Translations under genes and position numbers: made by a program
The notes under the pieces: generated by a model
Told to the model about the DNA's origin: nothing
What the model saw: only the letters and a program-made list of their open reading frames with translations
The model's database searches: none
Shown here: positions 16,888 to 25,418 of the stretch, in pieces
Layout: each line of letters opens with the position of its first letter
Position numbering within the stretch: position 1 is the first letter of the stretch
Assembly (NCBI GenBank): GCA_032358255.1
Contig: JAULBX010011099.1
Span: 372,001-436,000, forward strand
Source: Heterotrichella gracilis
Lineage: Eukaryota > Sar > Xanthophyceae > Tribonematales > Xanthonemataceae
Length of the DNA: 64,000 nt
Reading direction: 5' to 3'

Positions 16888-18147
16888 ATGGAAGGCGTAA
16901 ACCTAATTGAGTCGTTTTCAGAATTTAAAGACATAAAGAACATCGACCGCGCAACGTTAATGACGATCATTGAAGATGTTTTTCGTAGCATGCTAATTAA
17001 AAAATACGGCAGCGACAAAAATTTTGACATCATTGTAAACCCTGATAAGGGTGACGTAGAAATTTATAAAAATCGCCGCATTGTGGATGATGAATTTGCC
17101 GAAGATTCATTTGATTTTGATGAGAACAAACACATTAGTTTCAGCGATGCTCAAAAAATTGAACCTGATTTTGAAATTGGGGAAGATGTTTCTGAAAAAG
17201 TAAAATTAGAAGATTTTGGCCGCCGTGCCGTATTATCCGTTCGTCAGAATTTAGTACAAAAGGTATTAGAACTTGAGAAGAGTGAGATCTACAATAAATA
17301 CAAAGAAAAAGTTGGAGATGTGATTACGGCTGAAGTGTATCAGGTTTGGAAAAAAGAGATCATGTTAATGGATGACGAAGGCAATGAATTGCTGTTACCA
17401 AAAACAGAACAAATTCCTTCTGACTTCTTTAAAAAAGGAGACACAGTAAAAGCAGTTGTTTCAAAAGTGGAATTAAAAAATGGTACACCATCAATCATTG
17501 TTTCGCGTACATCACCTGTTTTCTTAGAGAGATTATTTGAAACAGAAGTGCCTGAAATTTTTGATGGTTTAATTACGATTAAAAAGATTGTACGTGAACC
17601 GGGCGAAAGAGCTAAGGTTGCCGTAGAAAGCTATGATGACAGAATTGATCCGGTAGGAGCTTGTGTTGGAATGAAAGGATCAAGAATACATGGTATTGTT
17701 CGTGAATTAAAGAACGAAAACATCGACGTGATTAATTTCACCAGCAATCCAACCTTACTTATTCAACGTGCGCTTAGTCCTGCAAAAATCACCACTATTA
17801 AATTAGATGATGAAACCAAGCGTGCAGAAGTTTTCTTAAAACCTGATCAAATCAGTCTGGCCATCGGAAAAGGAGGCTTTAACATTAAATTAGCCGGAAA
17901 ACTAACCGGATACGAAATTGATGTGTTCAGAGATTCTGACATTGATGTTGAAACCGAAGACGTTGACTTAGAAGAATTTTCAGATGAAATAGAAGCACAG
18001 ATCATTGAGCAATTAAAAGCCATTGGTTGTGATACAGCGAAGTCGGTTTTAGAATTGAGCGAAGAAGAATTAGTTCGCCGCACAGGTATTGAAGAAGATA
18101 CCATTAGAAGCGTGCGTGAAGTGTTGAGTGCGGAATTTGAAGAATAA
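16888..18147 (+). CDS. nusA: Transcription termination/antitermination protein NusA
   Basis: RNA polymerase-binding elongation factor. Domains in order: N-terminal polymerase-binding domain (about 1-125), S1 domain (about 135-200, GDVITAEVYQVWKKEIMLMD), KH1 and KH2 (about 205-345, with CVGMKGSRIHGIVREL and SLAIGKGGFNIKLAGKLTG), and a short helix-hairpin-helix tail. At 419 residues it lacks the extra acidic repeats of enterobacterial NusA, as is normal for Bacteroidota. It lies 74 bp after rimP and 72 bp before infB. Confidence 0.96.
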   Translation: MEGVNLIESFSEFKDIKNIDRATLMTIIEDVFRSMLIKKYGSDKNFDIIVNPDKGDVEIYKNRRIVDDEFAEDSFDFDENKHISFSDAQKIEPDFEIGEDVSEKVKLEDFGRRAVLSVRQNLVQKVLELEKSEIYNKYKEKVGDVITAEVYQVWKKEIMLMDDEGNELLLPKTEQIPSDFFKKGDTVKAVVSKVELKNGTPSIIVSRTSPVFLERLFETEVPEIFDGLITIKKIVREPGERAKVAVESYDDRIDPVGACVGMKGSRIHGIVRELKNENIDVINFTSNPTLLIQRALSPAKITTIKLDDETKRAEVFLKPDQISLAIGKGGFNIKLAGKLTGYEIDVFRDSDIDVETEDVDLEEFSDEIEAQIIEQLKAIGCDTAKSVLELSEEELVRRTGIEEDTIRSVREVLSAEFEE

Positions 18148-18219
18148 GACCGCCAATGAAGGAAGGTTTTCGGTTTCCTTAAAAAGCCGAATTATTAACT
18201 AATAAGATTAAATTAAAGT

Positions 18220-21051
18220 ATGTCAGAAGGATCTAAAACACTTAGATTGAGCAAAGTGGCAAAAGAGTTCAATCTTTCCCTTGGAAAGATCGTTGAATTC
18301 CTTGGCACTAAAGGCCATCCAGTAGAGAGTAACCCAAATGCCAAGATCGGCGATGAGGAGTATACCCTGTTGCTAAAGGAATTCTCTAGTGACAAATCCG
18401 CGCGTGAAGAAGCAGAAAGTGTTGCCCAACATGCCAATAAAGTAAAAAGGGAAACGATCGTTCTGGATGAGATCAAGCCGAAGAAAAATCCTGAAACAGA
18501 GACAGCTGAGCTGGTGATCAAGGATCTGACTTTACCGAAAGCCTCAGTAGAAACCCCTGAAAAAAAGGCGGCCGAACCTGTCATTGAAAAACCAATTGCC
18601 GCTAAAACTCCTGAAGCAGTAGACGGACCAAAGGTCATTGGTAAGTTAGATCTCGATTCGATGAATCTTAAAACGAAGCCGGACAAAAAAACCAAGAAAG
18701 AGAAAGATGACGAGAAACTAACGGCAAGCAAAACGGAAACACCTTCAAAATCAAAAAAGACAGAAGAGCCTGAAACGAAAAAAGAAGAAAGTGCTCCGAT
18801 TGCAGTAGTTGAGGAACAGGTGGAAGTGAAGGAAGAGGCGAAAGAAGAATTTTTAGAGACAAAATACGAGAAATTAGAAGGACCAAAGATCCTTGGAAGA
18901 GTAGAGTTACCAGTTGCAAAGGAATCACCGAAAAAATCGGCGGCAGCGAATGCAAACAGCGCGGCAGATAAGAAAAAACGCAAACGTATTCGTAAAGGCG
19001 GTCTTTCGCAAGAAGAGATCAAAAAGGTTGGTAAAGAACAATCGGCTATTGCGCGCGAACGTGCAAAAGAAAAATACGGAGACCCTCGCGCTAAGAAACC
19101 GGCAGGTGGATCTGCGACTACTCCCGGAAAACCGCGTCATGAATTAACGGAAGAAGAAATTCAGGCACAAATTAAAGAGACTCTTGCTCGTTTAAGTGAA
19201 AAAGGAAATAAATCCAAAACATCCAAATACCGCCGTGAAAAACGTGGAGAGATCCGCGATAAAATGGCTGAGAGAGCGGAAATTGCCGAAGCAGACAAAA
19301 AATTATTAACGGTGGCTGAATTCGTGAGTGCTAATCAGTTGGCAACCATGATGGAAGTTCCGGTAACGCAGATCATTTCAACCTGTATGTCTTTGGGTTT
19401 ATTTGTGTCCATTAATCAACGTTTGGATGCTGAAACGATTTCCATCGTTGCAGAAGAGTTTGGATATAAAGTAGAATTCGGTTCCGCAGAAGAATTAGAA
19501 ACGATCAAGGAAGAAGATAAAGATCTACCGGAAGATCTGATCCAACGTCCGCCAATTGTGACGGTGATGGGTCACGTCGATCACGGTAAAACATCCTTAT
19601 TAGACTTTATTCGTAAAGCCAATGTGGTAGCCGGAGAAGCCGGAGGAATCACACAACACATTGGAGCATACAATGTAAAATTAGCTGATGGTCGCAGTAT
19701 GACCTTCTTAGATACACCGGGTCACGAAGCTTTTACCGCTATGCGTGCCCGTGGTGCAAAAATAACAGACATTGCCATTATTGTGATTGCGGCCGATGAC
19801 AGCATCATGCCTCAAACCAAAGAAGCCATCAATCACGCACAGGCTGCGGGTGTTCCAATGATCTTTGCTATCAATAAAATTGACAGACCGGGTGCAAATC
19901 CGGATAAGATCCGCGAAGGTTTATCTGCCATGAATATTTTGGTTGAAGAATGGGGTGGAAAATACCAATGCCAGGAAGTATCGGCTAAACAAGGAAAAAA
20001 CATTGATCTGCTCTTAGAAAAAGTATTACTCGAAGCGGATATGATGGATCTGAAGGCTAACCCTAAAAAGAATGCCATCGGTTCAGTAATAGAAGCCAGT
20101 ATGGAAGAAGGGCGCGGATATGTTTCAACTATTTTAGTTCAATCGGGTACTTTAAAAGTAGGAGATATTATTTTAGCAGGTAGTTTTAGCGGACGTGTGC
20201 GTGCCATGTATAATGAGCGCGGACAAAAAGTGGAATCTGCAGGACCATCTCATCCGGTTAAAGTATTAGGATTAAGCGGAGCCCCTCAGGCTGGTGATAA
20301 GTTTAATGTGATGAAAGATGAGCGTGAAGCACGTGAAATTGCGAACAAGCGTTTACAATTACAACGTGAACAAGGTATCAGAACGCATAAACACATTACC
20401 TTGGATGAGATCGGCAGACGTTTAGCGATTGGCGACTTTAAAGAATTGAACGTGATCGTAAAAGGTGATGTGGATGGATCGATTGAAGCCTTAGCAGACT
20501 CTTTATTAAAACTGTCAACTGAAAAAGTGGCGGTGAATATTATTCATAAATCCGTTGGAGCCATTAGTGAAAGTGATGTGTTATTAGCTTCGGCTTCTAA
20601 TGCCATCATCATTGGTTTCCAGGTACGTCCAAGTACTTCGGCTCGTAAATTGGCAGAGGTAGAAGAAATCGATATTCGTTTGTATTCTATTATTTACGAT
20701 GCTATCAACGAAATTAAAGCAGCCATGGAAGGTATGTTGGCTCCTGAATTTGAAGAGAAGATCGTTTGTAACATTGAAGTACGAGAGGTGTTTAAGATCA
20801 CCCGTGTTGGAACTATTGCAGGATGTTATGTTCTGGATGGAAAAGTAACACGTAACACAAAGGTGCGTGTGATTCGCGATGGTATTGTGATTCACTCAGG
20901 TTCTTTAGGATCATTAAAACGTTTCAAGGACGATGTGAAAGAAGTAGCTGCCGGTTACGAATGCGGATTAGACATTGAAGGATTTAACGACATCAATGTT
21001 GGAGACATCATTGAAGGATACGATATGATAGAGATCAAAGCAAAATTATAA
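18220..21051 (+). CDS. infB: Translation initiation factor IF-2
   Basis: GTPase that brings initiator tRNA to the 30S subunit. An IF2 N-terminal helix bundle (SKVAKEFNLSLGKIVEFL) is followed by a long low-complexity Lys/Glu/Pro region to about residue 340, a second IF2_N domain near 365-415, then the G domain with GHVDHGKTS at about 450-458, DTPGHE and NKID, and domains II-IV to the end. 943 residues is typical for Bacteroidota. The low-complexity region makes long antisense frames, which are not genes. The 3' region contains several hairpins before the terminator. Confidence 0.97.
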   Translation: MSEGSKTLRLSKVAKEFNLSLGKIVEFLGTKGHPVESNPNAKIGDEEYTLLLKEFSSDKSAREEAESVAQHANKVKRETIVLDEIKPKKNPETETAELVIKDLTLPKASVETPEKKAAEPVIEKPIAAKTPEAVDGPKVIGKLDLDSMNLKTKPDKKTKKEKDDEKLTASKTETPSKSKKTEEPETKKEESAPIAVVEEQVEVKEEAKEEFLETKYEKLEGPKILGRVELPVAKESPKKSAAANANSAADKKKRKRIRKGGLSQEEIKKVGKEQSAIARERAKEKYGDPRAKKPAGGSATTPGKPRHELTEEEIQAQIKETLARLSEKGNKSKTSKYRREKRGEIRDKMAERAEIAEADKKLLTVAEFVSANQLATMMEVPVTQIISTCMSLGLFVSINQRLDAETISIVAEEFGYKVEFGSAEELETIKEEDKDLPEDLIQRPPIVTVMGHVDHGKTSLLDFIRKANVVAGEAGGITQHIGAYNVKLADGRSMTFLDTPGHEAFTAMRARGAKITDIAIIVIAADDSIMPQTKEAINHAQAAGVPMIFAINKIDRPGANPDKIREGLSAMNILVEEWGGKYQCQEVSAKQGKNIDLLLEKVLLEADMMDLKANPKKNAIGSVIEASMEEGRGYVSTILVQSGTLKVGDIILAGSFSGRVRAMYNERGQKVESAGPSHPVKVLGLSGAPQAGDKFNVMKDEREAREIANKRLQLQREQGIRTHKHITLDEIGRRLAIGDFKELNVIVKGDVDGSIEALADSLLKLSTEKVAVNIIHKSVGAISESDVLLASASNAIIIGFQVRPSTSARKLAEVEEIDIRLYSIIYDAINEIKAAMEGMLAPEFEEKIVCNIEVREVFKITRVGTIAGCYVLDGKVTRNTKVRVIRDGIVIHSGSLGSLKRFKDDVKEVAAGYECGLDIEGFNDINVGDIIEGYDMIEIKAKL

Positions 21052-21062
21052 TCTGTTTTAAG

Positions 21063-21227
21063 CCGCATTTAGATAGTAGAAGCTAATTTTCTTAGCGAAC
21101 TACTGTCTTAGTGCGGGTAACCCCTCCCGAAAGCTTTCGGGATTAGTGTTTGTTAGGATTTCTTTCCGATGATTTTTTGGAAATCCTTACAAACACTTAC
21201 ATCGTGGACAGTTGAATTTCTCAACTG
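21063..21227 (+). ncRNA. Hairpin-rich 3' region of infB, possible structured RNA
   Basis: Four strong inverted repeats lie in a row: 21063-21116 (17-bp outer stem with one mismatch, CCGCATTTAGATAGTAG against CTACTGTCTTAGTGCGG, plus an inner GCTAA/TTAGC stem), 21125-21142 (perfect 18-base palindrome TCCCGAAAGCTTTCGGGA), 21145-21197 (18-bp stem with one mismatch), and 21209-21227 (CAGTTGA/TCAACTG). A Rho-independent terminator follows at 21251. This could be a processed small RNA or a cluster of palindromic repeats in the infB 3' untranslated region; I recognise no known RNA family. Confidence 0.4.
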
Positions 21228-21250
21228 GCTGTTTAGGGTTAAATAAATTA

Positions 21251-21282
21251 AAAACCTTTCCCAAAACGGAAAGGTTTTTTTG
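21251..21282 (+). terminator. Rho-independent terminator of rimP-nusA-infB
   Basis: AAAACCTTTCC at 21251-21261 pairs with GGAAAGGTTTT at 21268-21278 around a 6-base loop, followed by a T-run. It ends the operon about 200 bp after the infB stop codon. Confidence 0.88.
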
Positions 21283-21339
21283 TGCGGTTAATTTTGTTTA
21301 TGAAGACTGTCACGCCGTGTAGAAAATTCTGCTTCTTTG

Positions 21340-21359
21340 ATCCCGATAGTAATCGGGAT
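21340..21359. repeat. Short palindrome of the CCCGATAGCTATCGGG type
   Basis: ATCCCGATAGTAATCGGGAT is an almost perfect 20-base palindrome. Variants of the same palindrome occur at 21125-21142, 35656-35672 and 40483-40500, so it is a dispersed family. Confidence 0.7.
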
Positions 21360-21361
21360 TC

Positions 21362-21672
21362 GTATCGAGACGCTAGTGCAAGTTCTCGATACACTCCTTG
21401 CGTCGCTACTCGAACTGAAATTACGTTAAGTCACGTCGAGTAGGCCTTTCCATGGTGATTACACGGCCGTATCGAGACGTTTAACAACAAACAGTTCTCG
21501 ATACGATTTTTGCAAGAGACAGGCAAAAATCTACTCGAACTGACATTACGTTAAGTCACGTCGAGTAGGCCTTTCCATGGTGATTACACGGCCGTATCGA
21601 GACGTCTAACAACAAACAGTTCTCGATACGATTTTTGCAAGAGACAGGCAAAAATCTACTCGAACTGACTCG
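21362..21672. repeat. 125-bp tandem direct repeat with a partial upstream unit
   Basis: Two head-to-tail copies, 21411-21535 and 21536-21660, differ at only about two positions; a third begins at 21661 (CGAACTGAC) and breaks off. A diverged partial unit (GTATCGAGACG, TTCTCGATAC, CTACTCGAACTGA) precedes them at 21362-21418. Each unit contains inverted elements, GTATCGAGA against TCTCGATAC and GTCGAGTAG against CTACTCGA. The rest of the 740 bp between infB and the cytochrome gene holds the infB 3' hairpins and no gene that I can see. Confidence 0.9.
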
Positions 21673-21791
21673 TTTTTTGGCGTTCTAACATAGGCCAATA
21701 AATAGATTTTTTATAATGTTAATTTTAAGAATTAGTCAAATCAGAAATAAAAAATTAATACTTTAGCGTAAGCACTTATTATAAAATTCTA

Positions 21792-22778
21792 ATGAAAAAA
21801 GGACTCTTCATTTTTACTCTACTCTTTATTTTTTATTCTTGTGACACAGAAAAAGGAAAAGTAAAAACACCAATACGTGCTGATAAATCAAATGAGCTTG
21901 AATTATACTCAGTACCTGACACCAGCACCTTAAAAGATGATGAATGGGGAAGACAAGTGAAATACGGGAGAAGGCTGGTACAAAACACGGCCTATTATTT
22001 GGGGCCTGATGGTGTAGTGAGTAAAAATCTGGGCAACAAAATGAATTGCACCAATTGTCACTTAGAAAGCGGAACCAAACCTTTCGGACTAAATTTTTTT
22101 AACTCACATAAAACCTATCCTCAATACCGTTCGCGGGAAGATGCTATTTTAACCATGTCTGATCGCGTGAATAATTGCGTGGAGCGTCCGCACAATGGAA
22201 AGCCTTTAAACTTAGATTCACGTGAAATGAATGCCATTGTTTCCTACATTAAATGGGTTGGTGAAGGGTATGATGAAAAAAAGCATCAAGGTTATGCTTT
22301 AAAGTATGTGAAGTATGAAGGCTTAAGCGCCGATCCAAAAAGAGGAGAAGCGGTGTACATCAAACACTGTCAATCTTGTCATCAAGCTGATGGACAAGGT
22401 AAAATGAATCTAGAGAATACTACTTATACTTATCCTCCATTGTGGGGACCAAAAAGTTATCAGGAAGGCTCAAGTATGCACCGTGTGATCAAAGCAGCGA
22501 GTTTTATTAAATACAATATGCCGAACTTAATTGCTACGCTTGAAAAGCCTGCTTTATCTGATCAGGAAGCTTTAGATGTAGCGGCCTTCATGAACGATGG
22601 CAGCATTCACCCCCGACCGGTACCAAAACACATTGATTACCCAAACATCAAACGAAAACCCATTGATTATTTTAAAGGGCCTTATGTAGATGGTTTTTCA
22701 GAGCTTCAACATGCTTTTGGTCCTTGGGATGAGATTGAGAAATTTTATGTGGAGAAGGGGATGAAGGTGAATAAATAA
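21792..22778 (+). CDS. Dihaem c-type cytochrome, TsdA (thiosulfate dehydrogenase)-like
   Basis: A lipoprotein of 328 residues with a lipobox ending at Cys17 (FIFYSC). It has two haem c sites: CTNCH at 86-90 and CQSCH at 193-197. The first domain has the TsdA/SoxA-like order YGRRLVQNTA, GNKMNCTNCHLESGTKP, YPQYRSRE, then DRVNNCVERPHNGKPL, where Cys129 corresponds in position to the cysteine haem ligand of TsdA. This points to oxidation of thiosulfate to tetrathionate, or the reverse, in the periplasm; the activity itself is inferred. It stands alone, without sox genes nearby. Confidence 0.75.
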   Translation: MKKGLFIFTLLFIFYSCDTEKGKVKTPIRADKSNELELYSVPDTSTLKDDEWGRQVKYGRRLVQNTAYYLGPDGVVSKNLGNKMNCTNCHLESGTKPFGLNFFNSHKTYPQYRSREDAILTMSDRVNNCVERPHNGKPLNLDSREMNAIVSYIKWVGEGYDEKKHQGYALKYVKYEGLSADPKRGEAVYIKHCQSCHQADGQGKMNLENTTYTYPPLWGPKSYQEGSSMHRVIKAASFIKYNMPNLIATLEKPALSDQEALDVAAFMNDGSIHPRPVPKHIDYPNIKRKPIDYFKGPYVDGFSELQHAFGPWDEIEKFYVEKGMKVNK

Positions 22779-22861
22779 TTTATTATGGGTTACTTATTAT
22801 TTATTTCGAGTTCTATATGGTGTTAATTTTATTGAAGGTTTGGATAATTGATTTATTAAAT

Positions 22862-24415
22862 TCACCTGACAATAATTAATTTCTTCGTTTCTATATTTTT
22901 TCCTTCGTAAACTAAATTTACAAAATAAAGACCGGCTTCATAATTGGCGGTCTGCATAGAAAAGGGAGTGTTTGCTTCAAAATGTAATGTTTCAAATTCT
23001 TTTCCGCTTACATCAGAAACTTTCAAACTTAGCTTTTTGTCGCTCGGCGCTTGAAGAATAAAATTTACTTTTTCACTTGCCGGATTAGGGAAGAGATCAA
23101 AATTAAAATCAAATTTTGCAATTACTTTGTTTAAACCTACTTCCTGCATTATTTTGCAATAGGCTAAAGAACTATCACAGCCTGTACTGTCGTATTTTAC
23201 GAAAAAGAAAGGATTTGGTGATATGTTGAATAATCCTATAGCCGCTATCCATCCTCCATTCTGACATAATTCGATCGAATTTACGCTCTGGGAATTTGAT
23301 TCTGTAAGCCCATTAGTTTTATAATCAAAATAAAATGTTTTTTTAACAAAGCCGTTGGAATTTACTATTATATGCCTATTAAGTGTGTTTTCTATAATAT
23401 CATTGGGTGTATTTAATGTTCCGTAAATTGTATCTGTTATACCACTTATTAAAATATCACCATTACTTAGTTCTTTTAAACACGAAAATGCATTATATAA
23501 ACCTAATTTACCAAAACCATCCATTTTCCAAACTGGGACGGAAGGATTATTTAAGTTAAATTTAATAGCAAAAGACTGCATTAAATTATTTCCGCCAAGT
23601 GTGGGTGGAAAGTACTGATAGCCAACAGCTACAAAATTATTATCCTTGGTTTGTATGAGATCCTTTAATACACCACCCACTCCCGTAAAACTGAGCTGAT
23701 TTAATTTGTTACCTAAACTGTCTAAGATTAAAACATTATCATTGATGCTTGGAGAAGAAGGGTTCCCCATATACTGATAACCAATAATTACAATTTTTTT
23801 ACTTGCACTATCCTGAATAATTGCTTTTCCATCTAATGCACTCGGGTTACTTTTTGTAATTTTTTTTCTCCACAATTCGTTACCTAGAGCATCCGTTTTT
23901 ATTAATAAACAAGGATTACCTGTAACAAAATAGCCTGTAATCAAAAAACCACCATCAATACTTTTAGTTACCATTTGTGGAACAACGCCCTGCGAATCTC
24001 TATAAATTTTTTGCCAAATTGTATCGCCATTAAAATCAAACTTAATTAAAACCCCAATGTATTCTCCAAGACTATCTAATACACAACCGGCATAATATAT
24101 ATTGGTGCCGTGTTTGAAATAGGATCTGGTTATAAAATTATTACTTAGGTACATAAAATTAAAAGTTCCATATTTTTTATGCCACAGTAATTGCCCTTTA
24201 CTACCAAGACCCAATAAAGTCAAATGATTAATGTTATTTCCATTGACGCTGTCAACAACAAACCCGGCAGCTAAATAATTACCCGGAGATGTTTCAAAAA
24301 TGGCTTTTGTTTCGTTGGTAAGTGCATTAGGTAAAGCAATACGAGAGGTAAAACCACCCTGAGCGAGACCCAGCGTGGAAATAGAAATAATTATGGCAAT
24401 AAAAGAGAGACGCAT
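22862..24415 (-). CDS. Secreted protein with T9SS type A sorting domain
   Basis: A 517-residue protein with a signal peptide at 1-18 (FIAIIISISTLGLAQG). The body consists of repeated WxKxY/LIKTDxxGNxLWxK-like segments (GQLLWHKKYG, GDTIWQKIYRD, GNELWRKKIT), suggesting a beta-propeller-like fold. The last 80 residues (FDLFPNPASEKVNF to ETKKLIIVR) are a type A sorting domain, which sends the protein through type IX secretion to the surface. Ligand or function is unknown. It converges with the cytochrome gene. Confidence 0.82.
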   Translation of the reverse strand: MRLSFIAIIISISTLGLAQGGFTSRIALPNALTNETKAIFETSPGNYLAAGFVVDSVNGNNINHLTLLGLGSKGQLLWHKKYGTFNFMYLSNNFITRSYFKHGTNIYYAGCVLDSLGEYIGVLIKFDFNGDTIWQKIYRDSQGVVPQMVTKSIDGGFLITGYFVTGNPCLLIKTDALGNELWRKKITKSNPSALDGKAIIQDSASKKIVIIGYQYMGNPSSPSINDNVLILDSLGNKLNQLSFTGVGGVLKDLIQTKDNNFVAVGYQYFPPTLGGNNLMQSFAIKFNLNNPSVPVWKMDGFGKLGLYNAFSCLKELSNGDILISGITDTIYGTLNTPNDIIENTLNRHIIVNSNGFVKKTFYFDYKTNGLTESNSQSVNSIELCQNGGWIAAIGLFNISPNPFFFVKYDSTGCDSSLAYCKIMQEVGLNKVIAKFDFNFDLFPNPASEKVNFILQAPSDKKLSLKVSDVSGKEFETLHFEANTPFSMQTANYEAGLYFVNLVYEGKNIETKKLIIVR

Positions 24416-24516
24416 TTTAATTTGAGTAATGCAATGATTGATAATAAAGTTAATAAATATAAGTTACATTAAAAACTCAAAGATTGATCCAGGACTTCTG
24501 AATTCGTGATTGAGGA

Positions 24517-25335
24517 TTACGCCAAATCCGCAAAATAAGCCTCGGTTTTTCTGAAATACACCAGGCCAATCACCAGTAAAGTCAGTGATGATGCCACACT
24601 GATAAAATCATGTAACAAATGAAGTTCTTCTCCAACCATTCCTGCTCTAAAAATATCTAATGGAGCTGTCATGGGATTAAGTGCTAAGACCCAACTTAAG
24701 AGGGCATTGTTCGTAATGCTGATGGGATAGATGACCGGCGTGACAAATAATAAAAACTGAATTAAAAAAGGAATGATGTAGCGGAAGTCTCTGTACTTCA
24801 CATTTAATGCCGCTAAAAAAGTACCGGCGCCAAAAGTGGCCATACAAGTTAATACAAGGGCTAAAGGAAAATAGAGCAGGGCTGCTGTATGAAACGAAAT
24901 GCCTTCTACTAAACAATACACCAAAAACACCACAAAGGCCATTAAAAAATCAAACAAGCCAACAAGCACCGAAGAAATAGGAATGATAAGTCTCGGAAAA
25001 TAAATTTTTTTAATGATGTTGGCATTCGATACCATGCTGTTTCCGGCATTGTTGAGTCCGGATGAAAAAATACCCCAGATGACCAAACCACTCAAAGCAA
25101 AAATAACATAGGGCAAATGAATGGTAGTGTAAGCACTGATGGCTTTTCCCAGAAAAAAAGAAAACAAAAAGGACATGGCCAATGGTTGCAAAACCGCCCA
25201 CAAAAGACCCAAGACCGTTTGTTTGTATTTTACTTTAATGTCTCTGATGGTGAAATAATAGAATAACTCACGGTATTCCCACAGCTCACTTAGGCCCAGA
25301 CTAAATTTATTTTGTGGTTTTATTTCGTATTCCAT
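24517..25335 (-). CDS. ABC-2 type transporter permease (polysaccharide export type)
   Basis: A 272-residue inner-membrane permease of the Wzm/TagG class with six hydrophobic segments. The N-terminal LWEYRELFYYFTIRDIKVKYKQTVLGLLWAVLQPL is the family signature. It exports glycan or lipid-linked glycan with a partner ATPase. No ATPase gene lies next to it: downstream is a T9SS protein and upstream the double ligase gene. The substrate cannot be told. Confidence 0.85.
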   Translation of the reverse strand: MEYEIKPQNKFSLGLSELWEYRELFYYFTIRDIKVKYKQTVLGLLWAVLQPLAMSFLFSFFLGKAISAYTTIHLPYVIFALSGLVIWGIFSSGLNNAGNSMVSNANIIKKIYFPRLIIPISSVLVGLFDFLMAFVVFLVYCLVEGISFHTAALLYFPLALVLTCMATFGAGTFLAALNVKYRDFRYIIPFLIQFLLFVTPVIYPISITNNALLSWVLALNPMTAPLDIFRAGMVGEELHLLHDFISVASSLTLLVIGLVYFRKTEAYFADLA

Positions 25336-25418
25336 CGTTCTAAAATTAACAAATCCCCCGATAGAACTCTAACAAGTGGCCTTAAATAAAGTTGAAAATT
25401 TAACAGACTGATTATCCC

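Noticed and set aside
18213-19022. Long minus-strand open frame of 269 codons across the infB start
   Set aside because: It is antisense to the Lys/Glu-rich low-complexity region of infB; its Ser/Phe-rich translation is what reverse-complemented Lys/Glu codons give, and it matches no family.
21411-21670. Possible CRISPR array
   Set aside because: The repeats are 125 bp and contiguous with no unique spacers, and no cas gene is in the window.
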